The notes under the pieces are model-generated. The model was given only the letters and a program-made list of their open reading frames with translations, made no database searches and had not been told where the DNA came from. A DNA stretch of 64,000 bases, from assembly GCA_009617715.1 (NCBI GenBank), contig VTFK01000347.1:1-64000 (forward strand), read 5' to 3'. How positions within the stretch are numbered: the first letter of the stretch is position 1; every line of letters begins with the position of its first letter. Below are positions 22,180 to 35,021 of this stretch, one piece after another. Position numbers and translations under genes: made by a program. The stretch is from Plectrocnemia conspersa (Eukaryota > Arthropoda > Insecta > Trichoptera > Polycentropodidae).

Positions 22180-22600
22180 TTTTTTCATCTTCCGTTGTAA
22201 CCGCACAGGCGTAAGCCCAATGCGTTACAACGGGGTAATTCTGTCCCGACTGTATAATAACGATACATACATTTAAAGATCAAAGAAAATAAGACATATA
22301 AACTTTGGTTGCCAGACCTTTTCTATTTTAATACATAAAAGATATTCTCTATGAGCTGAAGTAGCTTACAATTTTCAATACCAATGTATGACCTAGATCG
22401 ATTTTAATTAATTCATCAGGACATTCATTCGTGAGATTAGGAAAATTAGGTTGATAATCGATATAAATTATATTTACATAATAATCACTAATTCCGATCT
22501 TTCAGATACAATATAAATTTCAAAACACTAAGATACATATGGGAATCGAACCTATGTCTTTCAGGTCGATAGTCTGAGACTGATACCAATAAAAGTATCT
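22180..22600 (-). mobile_element. SINE family A copy, near full length
   Basis: Hairpin arms CCGTTGTAAC (22192-22201) and GTTACAACGG (22224-22233) with loop CGCACAGGCGTAAGCCCAATGC. Then come the core (CCAATGTATGACCTAGATCG; CATTCGTGAGATTAGGAAAA) and the head (GGGAATCGAACCTATGTCTT as reverse B box; AGTCTGAGACTGATACCAAT as reverse A-box side). The element is in minus orientation with a T-rich complement of the tail at 22180. About 400 bp long, which is probably close to the full family length. Confidence 0.8.
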
Positions 22601-23560
22601 ATTGTGCCGGTAAAAAATGGTCCAGCCACCAAGATCTTAACTCGATCTTCAAGACGGCTTTAAGAAGACGACTTGTCACGAATTAAAACATTTATTATTA
22701 TTTTATAGTTTAAACTTTTTTGTTAAAAAAATCATAGCGCATTAAAATCATTTTTTTTTGATAAATAATTCAGTTGTGTTTCTAGTCAATTTATGTTATG
22801 TTAAGTGATTTTTTACAAGCGCAAGGACCATGATTTATTTATTTGCAAGAAAATAGTGTTCATATGATCAGCATCCAAAACGACATGTCCAGTCGATCAA
22901 AAGCATTCTAAAGAGATTAAGTACTCAAATTTAGGCATTATGACTATGATAGATAAGTAAAGCAATAAACAGCGCGATTTTTTCCCCTTTGGGTTTGTCT
23001 TAAGAACAGGTTATATTATTAAGCCCTGAACCATTCTAAGATACTAATACCACAATAAGAGTAGAGATATCTTATTTATTTATAACAAAAATCGACAAGT
23101 TTGTCCAATGCGTCGTGATGGCCTTGATAAAAAATAGGTCTATTCAACAATTCACACGATTGACTTAATTTAAACACAAACTTAGAGATTAAAATTAAAA
23201 AAAATATTGACTCGAACGTTTACCTCTGAAACACTGGAACGAAAATCACCAAGCAACGCGGCTTGTCGACACCACCCTTCAACAACTTCAAAATGTGTTT
23301 CATTTATGGAAAATACTAATTTCATTAATATTTCATGAATAGTTTCTGAAAAAATATATTTCTCTCTTATGTAAAAAATAAATATTAATAAAAAACAGAC
23401 AACATGGGTTTTAAATGGTAACGTGATTCATAAGCTATCTAGTATTTATACATTCATTAAATTCACAGAAATTAGTGATGATACATTTATTTCGTATGAG
23501 TAAAGTCCAAGAATATTTTTCTTATTTCATACAAATACAAAGTAAAACATCTAAATTGCC
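22601..23560. other. AT-rich stretch with one hairpin-tail fragment
   Basis: At about 23085-23130, GACAAGTTTGTCCAATGCGTCGTGATGGCC is a single half of the family B hairpin module. Nothing else recognised. Confidence 0.4.
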
Positions 23561-23880
23561 TAAAATTTGGTTCTTCCTTCGTTTCCTTCCTCGGATCGCC
23601 GCTTTTGTGTAATTGATGCAATTGGAAATATGTACGTTTATTTTGTGGAAGGTGCCCTTGGAGGCGGATTAAAACCTGTTTTGTCGTATTCTCGTTTTCG
23701 AAACGTCATACTGTGCTCGAAACGAAATATTCGTGTTGGCTTCGCAAGAATGACTGACGGTAAAAATGGCGCAGAAGAACACGCCGCTGTTCGTTTCTGG
23801 TTGACATAGTTTTTTCTCTAGTTTTTTTATTGTTGTAGTTAGTCGACGAATGAAATTTGGCATTTGATGGTAAGACACCG
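23560..23880. other. unassigned GC-richer block
   Basis: Balanced-composition block containing TTTTCGAAACGTCATACTGTGCTCGAAACG. Open frames exist on both strands: plus 23567-23809 (80 codons) and minus 23706-23963 (85 codons, with an internal MSTRNEQRRVLLRHFYRQ). The minus peptide faintly recalls the N-terminus of a mariner-like transposase, but no second block supports this. A promoter or a decayed transposon are equally possible. Confidence 0.2.
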
Positions 23881-24756
23881 TTAGAAAGATATTTTTCAAT
23901 TACATACATATACATATTTATATAACACAAAAAACATGACAAGGAATCAGACGAGACCTTCAACTTGTCATAGCATTAGATTAAACGGAAAACATTTTTG
24001 TTTTACTAAAATGTTAACGACTAAACTCAGGTAGTCAGTTATTGATTTATTTTTATAATATTGTATTGAGTACATTATAAGTTTATATCAGAAGGTCGAA
24101 TATTTTACGTAATCCGGATATATTTAACAGATAGTTTTCTTCATGTTCATTGTTTTACTTAAATGCGGGGCAAACAAAAGTAGCCCGGCGATTTAATATT
24201 ACATTGTTTTATATTTACAGATTAATAATAATTGTGAATAAAGTAAATATTTTATGTTACAAATAAAATTAGGTATCTGACCAACAAAGCACTGTTAGAA
24301 TAATTATGCAAGATTGAATTTATGGTATAATTGAGAGCTGTAAACTTGTTTAATTGTATTATCTCAGCATTTATTATGCTAGAATGTTGAAATTTTGACA
24401 ATAGGTATGTTATTAGTTATTCCATGCTATAATATTATTATAATTTATATTGCACGGTAGTATTTTTTTTAACATGTATCATTGCAAAAATAATCATATA
24501 AATTAATTTTAAAGCAACTGAGAAACTCTTCTCTTATATCTCTATATATCGATGGCCTTGTGCCGAAGTGTAAATTGGCTAACATTAATTCTAGTTGAAA
24601 ATCTCATATCTAAAAAAGCTAGTAGTCATAAAAAAGTGTTTCAATGAAATAAGACAACTACACAGTCACTGAAAGAATCTGTCAAAACCTGTCAGAATAG
24701 AAAGTGTACATGAATGAACTGATGAACATTTTGCTTGTAAAAAACAGGGGATAGAA

Positions 24757-26735
24757 GAGGGGTCCGCTAACTTTTTTCTAAAGGACCAGATCGTAAATAT
24801 TTTAGGATCGGCGGATCAGGAAGCAATATTAAAGTAAGCTTATTTTTTTTAATTTGTCTATATTTTTGAAACGAATCCTCTGAATAACAGAGATTTTACT
24901 CATTTTTAAATATTTGACATGACATGAATTGTGACATGTCGTCGAAATAACTTTACTGCAGCGAATGTTTCATATATGAACAATACTTATCTCGGATCTT
25001 TAAATTAAATTCTTTAAGAAATCTCATGATAACTGCAGCAAAGACTTATTTCCAAAGCCATTCAGTATTTAATAATAGCAGCTGAGGGGTGTGTCTTTTT
25101 GTTGAAAAAAATTTCAATCGCTCCTTTGAATTTAAAAAATCGCAATTAAATTTTACTGTGACTAAGCTATTAAACTGCTGTATTCGTATGGTAGAAAAAA
25201 ATCATGATATTCGGCTTAATTTTTAATAAAAAAATAACTGAACTAATAAAGGTTAAGTCTACTAAAGTGAATAAAGTTCACCGCTGACACAACTGGTTCA
25301 TGAAACATGATAGATTGAAATATTTCCCACAAAGTATCTGATGGTAAATAATTCAATGAATAATAAATATTTTTTTGTTCAAACCCGTTTCGCATATATT
25401 TTTTAATACCATCAAATGTAACACATTTTGGTGAATTCACTTCACATTTTAATCAATAACGTTTTCTCAACTCCATATTCAAATATTTTCATCTGTAATT
25501 ATTCCATGCAGACTGTTAATGAAAGCTAATTATTTAGTCGCTTAAAACATAGCATTGACTACTTAAATAAACAGCAGCAACTTAGCAGAATAAGTAAGGT
25601 CAACAAGTCCCAAAGTGTGCTTTATTACAAAACTTACTTTTTCAAATTAAGTTCATCGCTGACACAACTGGTTCAGTAGCACATGATGGATTGAAATATA
25701 TTCCACAAATATCTTATGTTAAATAATACAATGAATAATCAATATTTATTTGTTTAACAAAGCTTTAACCCGTTTCGCATATATTCTTAATACCGTCAGG
25801 TGAAACATATTTTAGTTGATTTCACTTCAGATTTAACTTTAATAACGTTTTCTCAACTTCATTTTAAATATTTTTATCTGTAGTTGTTCCATGCAGACTA
25901 TTAATGAAAGCTTTAAACATAGCAATGGCTAAAACAGCAGCAACTGAGCAGTATTGGTAAGGTCAACAAGTCCCAAAGTGTGTTCTATTATAGTGCTTAT
26001 TATTTCAATTTAGTGCAATTTTATTTTCGTTACACCAAATATTCGCTATTATACAAATTGAACTTGGTTTAATTTGAAAATTCAAGATTCAGCAAGGGCA
26101 TCGAGAGTCAAAAAAGTTTGGTTCGTTATTTAATTGGCTATTGATGTTACTCACAATGTGCTCAACCCTTCTAGTAACTGTTTTCGCCGAAAGACTGATA
26201 TATTTAAATAAATATAGATTCATGGAACACATTAATTAATGTATCACCGGGAAATTTCTTACTTTAATAAATTATTATTTTTTTTTTATTTTCGAAAAAA
26301 ATGCGCATTAACAAAAAATTCCGTTTTAAACTTTTCAACTTTTTTGCGAGTTGTGAATATCGTCTCGTATTCTTCAAATACAGACATAATGTCAACGCAC
26401 AATAAATATAATTCTGTATCATTCAATTCGATAACAAAAAATCACTCTCCACTATGTTTTTAAAGTATGACATTCGAAGTACATTAGTATATTTTTTTTA
26501 GATTTGATAGTGCCATGATGAACATGATGAACAACACAAAAAGCGTTGCACGTGGTACTAAATACGCTGTTGAATTATAACTGCGTAACGACACAGCGAA
26601 ATGCTAAAGCAATAGGAGCACCACATACGGTCATATCTTGAAACTCCTCATTTCGATGGTTGGCCGCTCATTTATATTTTTAATTTTTGAAAATATGACG
26701 GATTTGGTCCGCAGCCTGTAGTTTGCCGACCGCTT
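24757..26735 (-). pseudogene. degenerate hAT transposon, about 2 kb
   Basis: The left terminus is GAGGGGTCCGCTAACTTTTTT; the right terminus in reverse complement is AAGCGGTCGGCAAACTACAG. Both are variants of CAGGGGTCGGCAAACT. Inside, minus-strand translations such as NSPKCVTFDGIKKYMRNGFE and EPVVSAVNFI recall the hAT transposase region related to the GTF2I-repeat/ZBED group ('LKWNQLK.VTTDG.KNM'). All frames are broken. Flanking 8-mers do not match, so the target duplication has decayed. Pieces of the same element lie at 2917-3905 (left part) and 59825-60292 (right end). Confidence 0.7.
25272..25995. repeat. internal direct duplication of about 370 bp inside the hAT element
   Basis: The segment beginning TTCACCGCTGACACAACTGG (about 25278) recurs as TTCATCGCTGACACAACTGG (about 25650). 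Both run through TTTCGCATATATT, ACGTTTTCTCAACT and CCATGCAGACT to GGTCAACAAGTCCCAAAGTG. The copy at 2917-3905 has this segment only once, so the duplication arose in this lineage after insertion or in a sub-lineage of the element. Confidence 0.8.
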
Positions 26736-26929
26736 CATTTTTTGTCCTTTACAATTTGCACTTCAGACCATGTGCATTACAATATATGTGCATTACAATA
26801 TATGTATATATGTACTTAATTTTAACAAAAATTAGGCGTTTTATATTAACTCGGAACGACAGAGAAAAATAATTTTTAACCTTAACTTAAATTTATATTA
26901 CCCAAATGTCGGATTTTCATTGTCCGACT

Positions 26930-27430
26930 TTACATACGTCCCTCATTTTTCCTCAAGCACACGTATGAGCATTATCCCGATCGTTTCGTAAAATTTATGA
27001 GAAACCGCGAGAGCTTACAAACGCGGAGCGTAATCGTATTACACGGTGTCCATGGAAAATTTTAATATCCGTTATAAGCGCTCAATTTAATTCCGACAAC
27101 TATCATCACACATAACGTTCGTTTATTATTAGGCATTAAAACCGTCAAAGGGAATTAATCAATCAAAAGCAGGTATATTACCCGTGTAAATACAAAGTGC
27201 TCGGAGAAATTCACACAGAACGTGCGACCAGTTATTACATCACCACTCTTATTAAAATCATTATCGATGACGTCACTGTTTGGTTTGACCGAATCGCGAA
27301 ATGATCACAAGTGGTAGAATCAACACGTTGCTTCGGGACTAAAGAAATAGATGAATCATGACGGGAAGATTCACAAGAAAAATACATAGAACCATTTCGA
27401 CTTATTCGGAATTGTGACGTTGATTTTAAC
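26930..27430. promoter_or_regulatory. candidate regulatory block with consensus CRE
   Basis: A single-copy-looking block with a palindromic CRE TGACGTCA (27268-27275) preceded by ATCGA, an AATTAATCAATCAAAAG segment (about 27151-27167) with exd/PBX-like TGATT spacing, and several CpGs (CGCGAGAGC, ACGCGGAGCG). No convincing exon. The regulatory role is inferred only from composition and motifs. Confidence 0.25.
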
Positions 27431-27924
27431 ATTGCGCGTTTTTAAATGGGCGCCAAAATTCAGATGCACAAAAAAACTGTTTTCAAAAAGTAATTTTCCT
27501 TAATTCCTGGTGACTCATGTGTATGCAATGATGTGCTTATAAATACACAATATTATAATTGTTTAACGTCACTCGACAAACTGTCTTTAAACATTTTTTT
27601 TTACCTTAACATCGCACAGAAAATTTGTTTAAAATGTTTAAAAAATCGATTTTTTTAGTTGTTTTCGGATAGCATACCAAATATTTAGTACTTAACTTTT
27701 TCATGTACGTTTAATTATATTATATCAGAAAAATATAATTAATATGTATTTTTGAATATTTACCAAAATTCATCTAAAAATTGTTTAAAGCTGATCCACG
27801 ATATCTAAAAATCTTGTCTTTATTGTAAGAAGTCGTGATCTGATATCAACGTACAATTTTACATCAAAATCGAGTTATATTTCTATAAATAATAGTGTTA
27901 TTTTAATGTTAACAATTTAATTTA

Positions 27925-28577
27925 TGTGGAGGTTTAGTCTTAAAACTCGCGTTAATTTACTCTAACCATCAACAAAGAAACAAGACAATAGCGTAAAGGA
28001 TGAAACTACACAAAAGCTCTCGTTACGACCAGAAAAATTTCATAAATAATACGCAAGGATTATCCGGTGCATTGAACGAATATTTCTTTGTTACGAATAT
28101 CACCGGAAGACAATTTCCCATCACACATACACAATTCCTTGACTTCGGAGATATTTATCAAGCAATCGTCACTTTCTAAAGGCGTGTACTTATATCGTTG
28201 ATTATAAGAAGCAAGTGCATCGATTAGCTGAATGATCGCTGCGTGATTGTGATTGGTCAGCAAGCTTTGCAGCCCTGGATACTTAAGCCTGGATGAGGAG
28301 AAGGGAGTCACAAGCAGACACTCGAAGAGAGCAGCAAACGCCCACCGCTGTCATGGGCGCTCACATCCCGAGAGAGACTCCTCCATACAAGCACTGCCGT
28401 AGCAGAGAGGGATTTATCCTCTGCTATTTTGTCGCTAGACCTCTAGGGATATTCCACGGATATCATCCCTCCGCCAGCTTCTCTACCACTGTAAATATAA
28501 TCTAATAAAACTCTAACTAGATTTCACCCGCGTCTTACTGGCTGCGAAGTCACATCCCTTAGGGTTACCAAACATTA
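27925..28577 (+). mobile_element. LTR family D, near complete copy
   Basis: Begins TGTGGAGGTTTAGTC, like TGTGAGGTCTAATTG at 53787, while the sequences upstream of the two differ, so the left boundary is sound. Shared interior blocks include CTCGTTACGACCAGA, GAATATTTCTTTGTT, GCAGACACTC and GGGCGCTCACATCC. Near the right end are CCGCCAGCTTCTC and AATAAAACTCTAACTAG, followed by GCTGCGAAGTCACATCCCTTAGGGTTACCAAACA. The TG...CA ends and the late poly(A) signal suggest an LTR of about 650 bp. The flanking 5-mers do not match and no internal retrotransposon region adjoins, so it may be a solo LTR. Confidence 0.65.
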
Positions 28578-28589
28578 AATTCATATATT

Positions 28590-28805
28590 ATTTTATATGA
28601 GCTGAATTTAGCTCATTATTAGATTTTATAGTATATATTCATGAGATGATAGATCGGTAATTTAATTATGATATAATAATCAATAATTCGAATATCCTAG
28701 ACAAAATTTTAAAATTTATAAACGCTTGGGTTCATATGGGATTCAAACCCAAATCTTTCAGGTGTTGGTAATAGACTTACATGCTAGTAAAATTAAAAAA
28801 AATAT
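28590..28805 (-). mobile_element. SINE family A fragment (head side)
   Basis: GATTTTATAGTATATATTCATGAGAT, then GGGATTCAAACCCAAATCTTTC (reverse B box) and GACTTACATGCTAG match the head half of the family in minus orientation. The hairpin end is absent. Confidence 0.6.
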
Positions 28806-29875
28806 TATTGTTTGTTATGATGTTTATTTTTAATGCTTCAAATTTTTTAATCTTATTGTTAGATTAATCAAAATAAAGCTAGACTATGACAAATATACTA
28901 ACAGTGTAGTATATTTTGATATGGTGCTTTTATAAATACTAACAGATTATAGCAGACTGTTTAAGATACAGACTAGAGAGTTGTATTACAAGATGCTTAC
29001 ACTTTCCCTCGAGAGTTATTTATATTCTATAGTATAAATATTTTATATTTTCGTCTGTCCCACTAAGAATTCGTCTATGGAACGCTAATTACAATATATT
29101 ATTTTGGGAATCTCTAAATAAATTTATTTTAAACAAATACAATTTTGCAATTCTTGGTTAACAAAGGAGTATAAAAATATTCACAATGAATGACTTTAAA
29201 AAAACCAGTAACACGCTAAGATAAAATCAAATTCCTGATTCAATAGATGATGCAAGTTGCAACACATTAAATTTGCTGTTTTAATTCTAAGAATGTAAGT
29301 AGATTACAGCTCAAATTAACCTTAAAAATTGGTGCTGCTGAAAATTTGTATTCACCAAAACTATGGTTGTGATAACATTGAACATTACATATAAAATTAA
29401 GGCAACTATTCTAAATTGCTACACTAAAAATAAGACTTCCGCTATTTCCTAACGATTTAATTTTTTTTAATGTAACAAGTTCATTATTTGCTAATAAATT
29501 TACAGAATTTTTGGGTATAATACATTTTTATAATATTAGGTACCTAACATAAGTTTTTGCCCTAATTTCCAATATTTTTAGTTTCTTAAAATAATTATTC
29601 ATAGATGAAAAGTTTATAAAAACCTCTTTGTGGATCTGTTATTTATTAAGCGGCTCAAGTTTTTAATTCGTATTAGTTTCACCATGAGAATAAATAAGTC
29701 CCAAATATAGTCCTTCAATGTGACAAGATTTATGCTTAGAGACAAATGCTTCTCTCATGGCTAATTTTATATTAAAATATCATGAGCAGAGCATTTAAAT
29801 CAATCAAATAAAAATGAAATAATAAATAGTGTGGAATGATTAAATTTACCTAGGAACAAAACACGGACGAAGCTT
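28806..29875. other. AT-rich stretch without recognised features
   Basis: No gene, repeat or spliced open segment seen. Confidence 0.5.
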
Positions 29876-29877
29876 TT

Positions 29878-30150
29878 ATTTATTATTTGTTAATCTTCCG
29901 TTGCAACATGACAGCTGTTAGCTTAATGCGTTACACAATCAACCACTAAGTAAGTGGTGACACACCAGACTGGAATCAAAATCTGTTAATCTGTGATATA
30001 TATTTTCATAATTATAAACTAAACTACTACTTTTAATCAATATAAATGTCCGTATGCACGACCCAACTAGATTTTAATATTAATTATTCATTATGGTATT
30101 CATCCGTGAGATTAGGAAAATCCCTGGTATTTCATGTATTAGTTACCGAC
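29878..30150 (-). mobile_element. SINE family A copy (3' half)
   Basis: Starts with TTATTTATTATTTGTTAATCTT (tail complement), hairpin arm CCGTTGCAAC, loop ATGACAGCTGTTAGCTTAATGC and a shortened second arm GTTACA. Then come AAGTAAGTGGTGACACACCAGACTGG, ATGCACGACCCAACTAG and CATCCGTGAGATTAGGAAAATC. Minus orientation; the head is lost. Confidence 0.7.
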
Positions 30151-30239
30151 TTATACAACTGTTCAGTATTAAATACTGTTCAGAATTAAAAAAAATATAT
30201 ATTATATAGTATACATATTCTCCATATCACAACAGTCAA

Positions 30240-30600
30240 TGAGCATTTGATTCCGTGGAATCTTTTGTGCAGTTCTTCTCCAGCAACTCGGCCAAGTTCT
30301 GCGGGCATCATCTTTCGCAACGAGTCGGTTTTGTTTCGTCGAGAATTCCTAATTCTGGGTCAGCAGCGGCTCGCTCAATTACGTTGGAAAGTGTAACTCG
30401 ATTGTTCGTGTAATAATGTGACCCTGCCGATGGTGTCGAAACACCAAGACTGACAGCAAAACACCGACAGTCTCACCATTGTGACTAGCCGAGACCGGCA
30501 GGAAGGACAGAAAAATATTATACGGAACTTTTTGGAGCACGGTGGAAGGGAGCGAACTGGGTCGACTCGAACGTCGCATTAATCAGGAATGATATATTAG
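30240..30600. other. unassigned GC-richer block
   Basis: Balanced-composition segment. On the minus strand an ATG at about 30319 opens a frame including MMPAELGRVAGEELHKRFHG. No splice sites or family match were recognised. It could be a relic of a mobile element or a conserved non-coding block. Confidence 0.2.
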
Positions 30601-31172
30601 ATCAAAAAATACATTCTAAATACATCAACCATGAAACCTTTAAAGCTACCGTTCTATGTAAGGCAAATTATGATCATTAATTTCAGCCATCTTCGAGATT
30701 TGGCTTGAACACTGCTTATTTTTATTTTCACGAAACGAAACTGTTTCCTAAACGTCTAAACATACAATTTCCCAACGTTGAATATACTATACGCGCTTAT
30801 GTATGTTTCGTATGTACACAATATACATACATAAACAAACGGTAAATCCCATAACAGGCGCGGGATTTTACTTAAGCGCAAGCTCTAAATTTCAACCCTC
30901 ACCACCGTAATAAATATGAGTTTTCATTGTGTTCCGGCGAAGGTACGCGTAAAGAGAAACCATTGACTGTTTTCAAACTTCACCAAGTATCGATTAGTTT
31001 ACTCACCGGTACAAATTCGGATCCAGTCAAGCTGGCATGGAGGATTGCTCCGAAACGAATATGAATACGGTGCTAACTGGACTATTAGTAATTTTACACA
31101 TGCTCACACAAATAGTAACTTTACACATACTCCAACTATAGTCTCAAACATTTTTACAGATAGCCGCTGAAG

Positions 31173-31784
31173 TCAGTTATGTAATACTAGCTTTAGCGAG
31201 CGGGGCGGTCCGCCCCGGACGGCACTTGCTTGGGGGCGGCATATTTTATAAATTGCATATTAATTTTTTTGTAAAATTAATTAATTGTGAATTGTTTTAA
31301 TTTATTATTTGACAGATCATGGTAGAAATACATCATTGTTATTATTATACAAATTTATACACATGTATTTGTAATTTCTATTTTCGTTTATTAAAGTATA
31401 TTTTTATTATAATAAATTATTTGTTAGCTAATTCAATATTTAATAAACTTTGTGTTGTTTTTACTCTGTAATGATATGTTAATTTTGTCATGTTTTATAC
31501 TATTTAATTTTATTGTATTATTTAAAATTAATTATAATGATAATTTGACAATTCATTATTTTATTACATTTTTTATTGTATTATAAAATACCTTGCTTAA
31601 ATAATAAAACAAATATAAATAATATGCATATATAATATAATATTAGAAGGCAAAAGAAGCCGTCTGTTCTAGATTTTTTAGGTTATAGATTTTTAGGAAG
31701 GTCAGATTTTCTTTTAAAAAATGTATGGGTGGAAATTTTAAGGATCGCCCCGGACAGCACATACCCTAGCAACGCCACTGTTAT
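31173..31784. mobile_element. probable MITE with GC-rich ends
   Basis: The right end in reverse complement is CAGTGGCGTTGCTAGGGTAT, followed by GTGCTGTCCGGGGCG. The left end carries CTAGCTTTAGCGAGCGGGGC and GGTCCGCCCCGGACGGCAC. The interior is strongly AT-rich with no coding capacity. CAGTGGCGT-type ends with GC-rich subterminal repeats are common among animal MITEs. The left terminus is worn and the target duplication is not visible. Confidence 0.45.
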
Positions 31785-32260
31785 CAACGCTTCTTTAAAC
31801 AACTTGGAGAGATTATGAAGCACGGAATGAGAGATAACAAAATGTAAATCGTTGTTTCTGAGTGCTTCCAAGAAATCTTCTCTTTTTGTTGGGCGTCAGG
31901 GATCGAAACAAATATGAGCTACGCTGGACAGTTGATCTTGGGTTGTCAAGGAGAGTAGAGAGACAGCGCACTTCCTTTTTTTTTGGCATGGCACTAGATT
32001 TTCTTTGAAACTTTGCTTTATAGTAGGCCTCACAATAAAGGCTCTCCTTAGAGGATCAACCAGGAGTCTACGCAACCTCATCATCTTAAGAATGACGACA
32101 CCTGAACGTACCCCGCCAACAACTATATGTCGCGTTGCCGATGGTCTTCTCTCCTGGATAACATGCTACGAAACTGTCCTCGGTGGCGTGTTTAATTAAT
32201 GTCATTTTTGTGTTCTATACTTATATATTTATAATGTTAATTTCAGTTTTAATAAATTGA
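31785..32260 (-). repeat. dispersed repeat C, copy 2
   Basis: Shares GGATCAACCAGGAGTCTACG, GTCGCGTTGCCGATGGTCTTC and GAAACTGTCCTCGGTGGCGTG followed by TTTTTGTGTTCTATA with the copies at 17.6 and 44.6 kb. The minus strand is open from 32084 to 31896 (62 codons, with LRRLLVDPLRRAF), at the same position as the open segments of the other copies. The order in the minus direction is: A/T-rich lead, the CACGCCAC block, then the protein-like part. It begins precisely where the MITE at 31173-31784 ends. Confidence 0.6.
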
Positions 32261-34089
32261 GTTGTTGTTAAATTTTAATTCACTGACAACACAACGAGAT
32301 GAATCCTAACATATTAAAAAATTGTAAAATATATAATATTTAAAGGTAAATATTTTCTCATTTGTATTACATTTACATGTGATAAAAATATATATGTACA
32401 TATATATACAATCCATAAGCATCGGAAAGACACAACAATTAAATGACAACAAATCAAGTACCGACAGGTGAGCGTTAAATCGATACGAAGGATGAGTTTA
32501 ACAATCACTCACCTGTTGATTACGTATTTTATTTATTGCTGTCGTATATTACATTCTGCCAACAAATAAATACGCACTTATATTACATCTACCTTATTTT
32601 ATGTCGATTTTATTTACTTTTCGACAATGATATCAACAACAAAAATCTAAAAGCTCTCTGTATACGTGCCCACGTGCGCTTTTTACGAACGAGTCGATAC
32701 AAATTTAGAATTTGGATACCTAGTTCAGATCGAATGATTCACTAAAGCTCTTCTCGTTCTATTTATACTGTGATGATGCTATCAGGAAGCATGTGGCATA
32801 ACACCGTTGGGTGTGAAGATTGTAAAGTATATTGTACCGCGTTAAACGAACAATTATTACAAGCGGACGTGAATACTACCTTTTCATTGTTTACACCTTT
32901 TTAGTGCGCACAATAAACGCAATAAAAATATTTAACGATCGACTTCCAGTAACAAATCTCTTTAGCGTGAATTCTAAGAGATCTAACGAGATTTGAAATT
33001 CGATCGACATTAAAGTTGTGTTGTTAAACCCTATTAAAATATATTTTTAATATTAATAATAAGTGGCTAGCACTCGTAACGTCACGGCAAAATCGTCCTT
33101 ATATGTGAAAAATATTTTGCTTCAAAAAAATCAGAACAGAGAAATCAATTTCCTATGATTTGATATTATTTTGTTACATACAGATATGGGATGAAGCAAA
33201 TGTCAAGTACAAATATTTTAAAATATTTATAAGATGAATCATTGCCATCCTCCTTGATTTATCGAAATATCTTAATAAGCATAACATTATAAATAATAAA
33301 GTGCTTAAATGAACCGAGAATTTTATTAAAATTTTAATTTTTCCTCCTTACGTGGTGAACTTTTAACTTAGAAGCTAAGAAGAGTCGCCTTATTTCATCA
33401 AAGACTTCGAAACCTTTGCACGCCAGAAAACAACATTAAAATGGTAGCATTGGTAAGCTTCAACGAGACTCGCCAATTTATAACAATATGACCATTATTA
33501 TTTTGCTTGTCTATCTCAAAAACGAGATGTACCACAATGAACCAACTGAAGAGAAGTTTTACAAAGTTTACAATAACGGTTTCAAGAGTTTCACCGCCAG
33601 GAGCTCTTCAAACCAATGTTATTAAAATAATTTAAATTTAATACATATTTATTATATTATGCTTTCTAAAAGTGAACTTCTTAGTTTATTTACTTTATAA
33701 TTAACAAACTTCATATAATTGTTTAACCTCGGATGCTTTTAGGTATTAGATAATATTAGATAATTTATTACGATTTAATAATAATTTATTTAAAAAGAAT
33801 TAAAAATAAATAAATAATAACATTAGAATTTTATTCAATTTTAAACAGTCATGATTACTCTAAATGTATTTTGTATACCTGAAAATAAGTTTATTGTTCT
33901 CTTTATAGCACCCAGTGCACGCAGAGCTTCTAAATATTTCGATAAGCGTTTCATAAATAATACATAATTATAAATACTTGTTCATATAACTAATTTTATT
34001 GAGAAATTTAGACGGAAATTTATTATGTATTAATCATAATAAAATAATGATACATTAATTTATTATTTATAAATGTATTTATTACAATA
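32261..34089. other. AT-rich stretch without recognised features
   Basis: Contains short TA/CA microsatellites near 32385-32412. No supportable gene. 32640-32760 is slightly GC-richer, but no splice-flanked exon was found. Confidence 0.45.
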
Positions 34090-34262
34090 CTGATCCTCAT
34101 AACTAGACAGATTTCTCCAATGCGTCATGATTGCAATATTTAAAATTAATTGATACACATATTTATTAATTTATTGTAAATCTTTCACTGTAACATAGTA
34201 TGCGTTACAACGTGATAAACACAAGCATCGCCTACTAAGTAAATGTGAGACACCTGACTTAG
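34090..34262 (-). repeat. two adjacent SINE 3' ends, family B then family A
   Basis: CTCATAACTAGACAGATTTCTCCAATGCGTCATGATTGC (about 34097-34135) is the family B hairpin module. At about 34185-34262, CACTGTAACATAGTATGCGTTACAACG followed by TACTAAGTAAATGTGAGACACCTGACTT is the family A hairpin and core start with a shortened loop. Both are minus oriented and heavily truncated. Confidence 0.55.
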
Positions 34263-35021
34263 GGTTCTGAATCGAGTATTCAATTATTCGAATTATTCGT
34301 TCGATTTTTAAATATATAAATATTCGTTTATACTATCTTGAATAAAATTTGTGATACATTAAATCTTAGAATGAGACAATTTGTATACTTGAGCAACACA
34401 GTTAGTCGTTTTTTCTCTTACAAGTGCGGCTCCAAAATTAATGGTTCTTTATCTGACTTTATTTTGTTTCTAAATGCGAGAAAATGAGACGCTTCTTACC
34501 AAAAAAACGTTTTTTCGCCTTTGAAATACCTTAAAAAAATATTTTTTTTATTGGGGTGAATACTATGACCGAAATTCGCAGAATTCTTCGTTGAACGAAA
34601 CAGAATATTGAAAAGGCCAACCTTGTATTATCGTTTAACTTCTCAAATACAAGCTTGTGTTACGTTTTTATATTTGTTGCTTGAAGGCACAAAGATTTTA
34701 TTTCAATCAATTTGATCGCGGGAAATATATTTCTAGTTATTTAATTTATAAGCCAATCCGCACACAAAAAACGCCAATACAGATCAAATCTTAATTTATA
34801 TAAAATTCGTTCTAATCATTATTAGCTATTGTTTATACATAAAGTTAGATATAATTGTGTATTTAAAATATTCCAACACTGAATTATCTCTGGTGATTTG
34901 CAAAACACTGATATGACGTCACTGATCAAAAAGTATGTATACACACAACATATTCTACAAAATTCTAAAAGTTGAATAATTATGAAAGTAATTATTGATT
35001 TATTAAAATATTATTTTTCAG
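34263..35021. other. AT-rich stretch with a CRE-like site
   Basis: No gene. A palindromic TGACGTCA lies at 34914-34921, about 100 bp before the candidate exon at 35022. Confidence 0.35.

Noticed and set aside
30685..30842. Acceptor-like TAATTTCAG followed by about 50 open codons on the plus strand
   Set aside because: No donor at a sensible place, composition close to background, and the acceptor lacks a long pyrimidine tract.
30940..31075. Minus-strand donor GTGAGTAAAC with 22 open codons before it
   Set aside because: The only possible acceptor is very weak; too little evidence for an exon.
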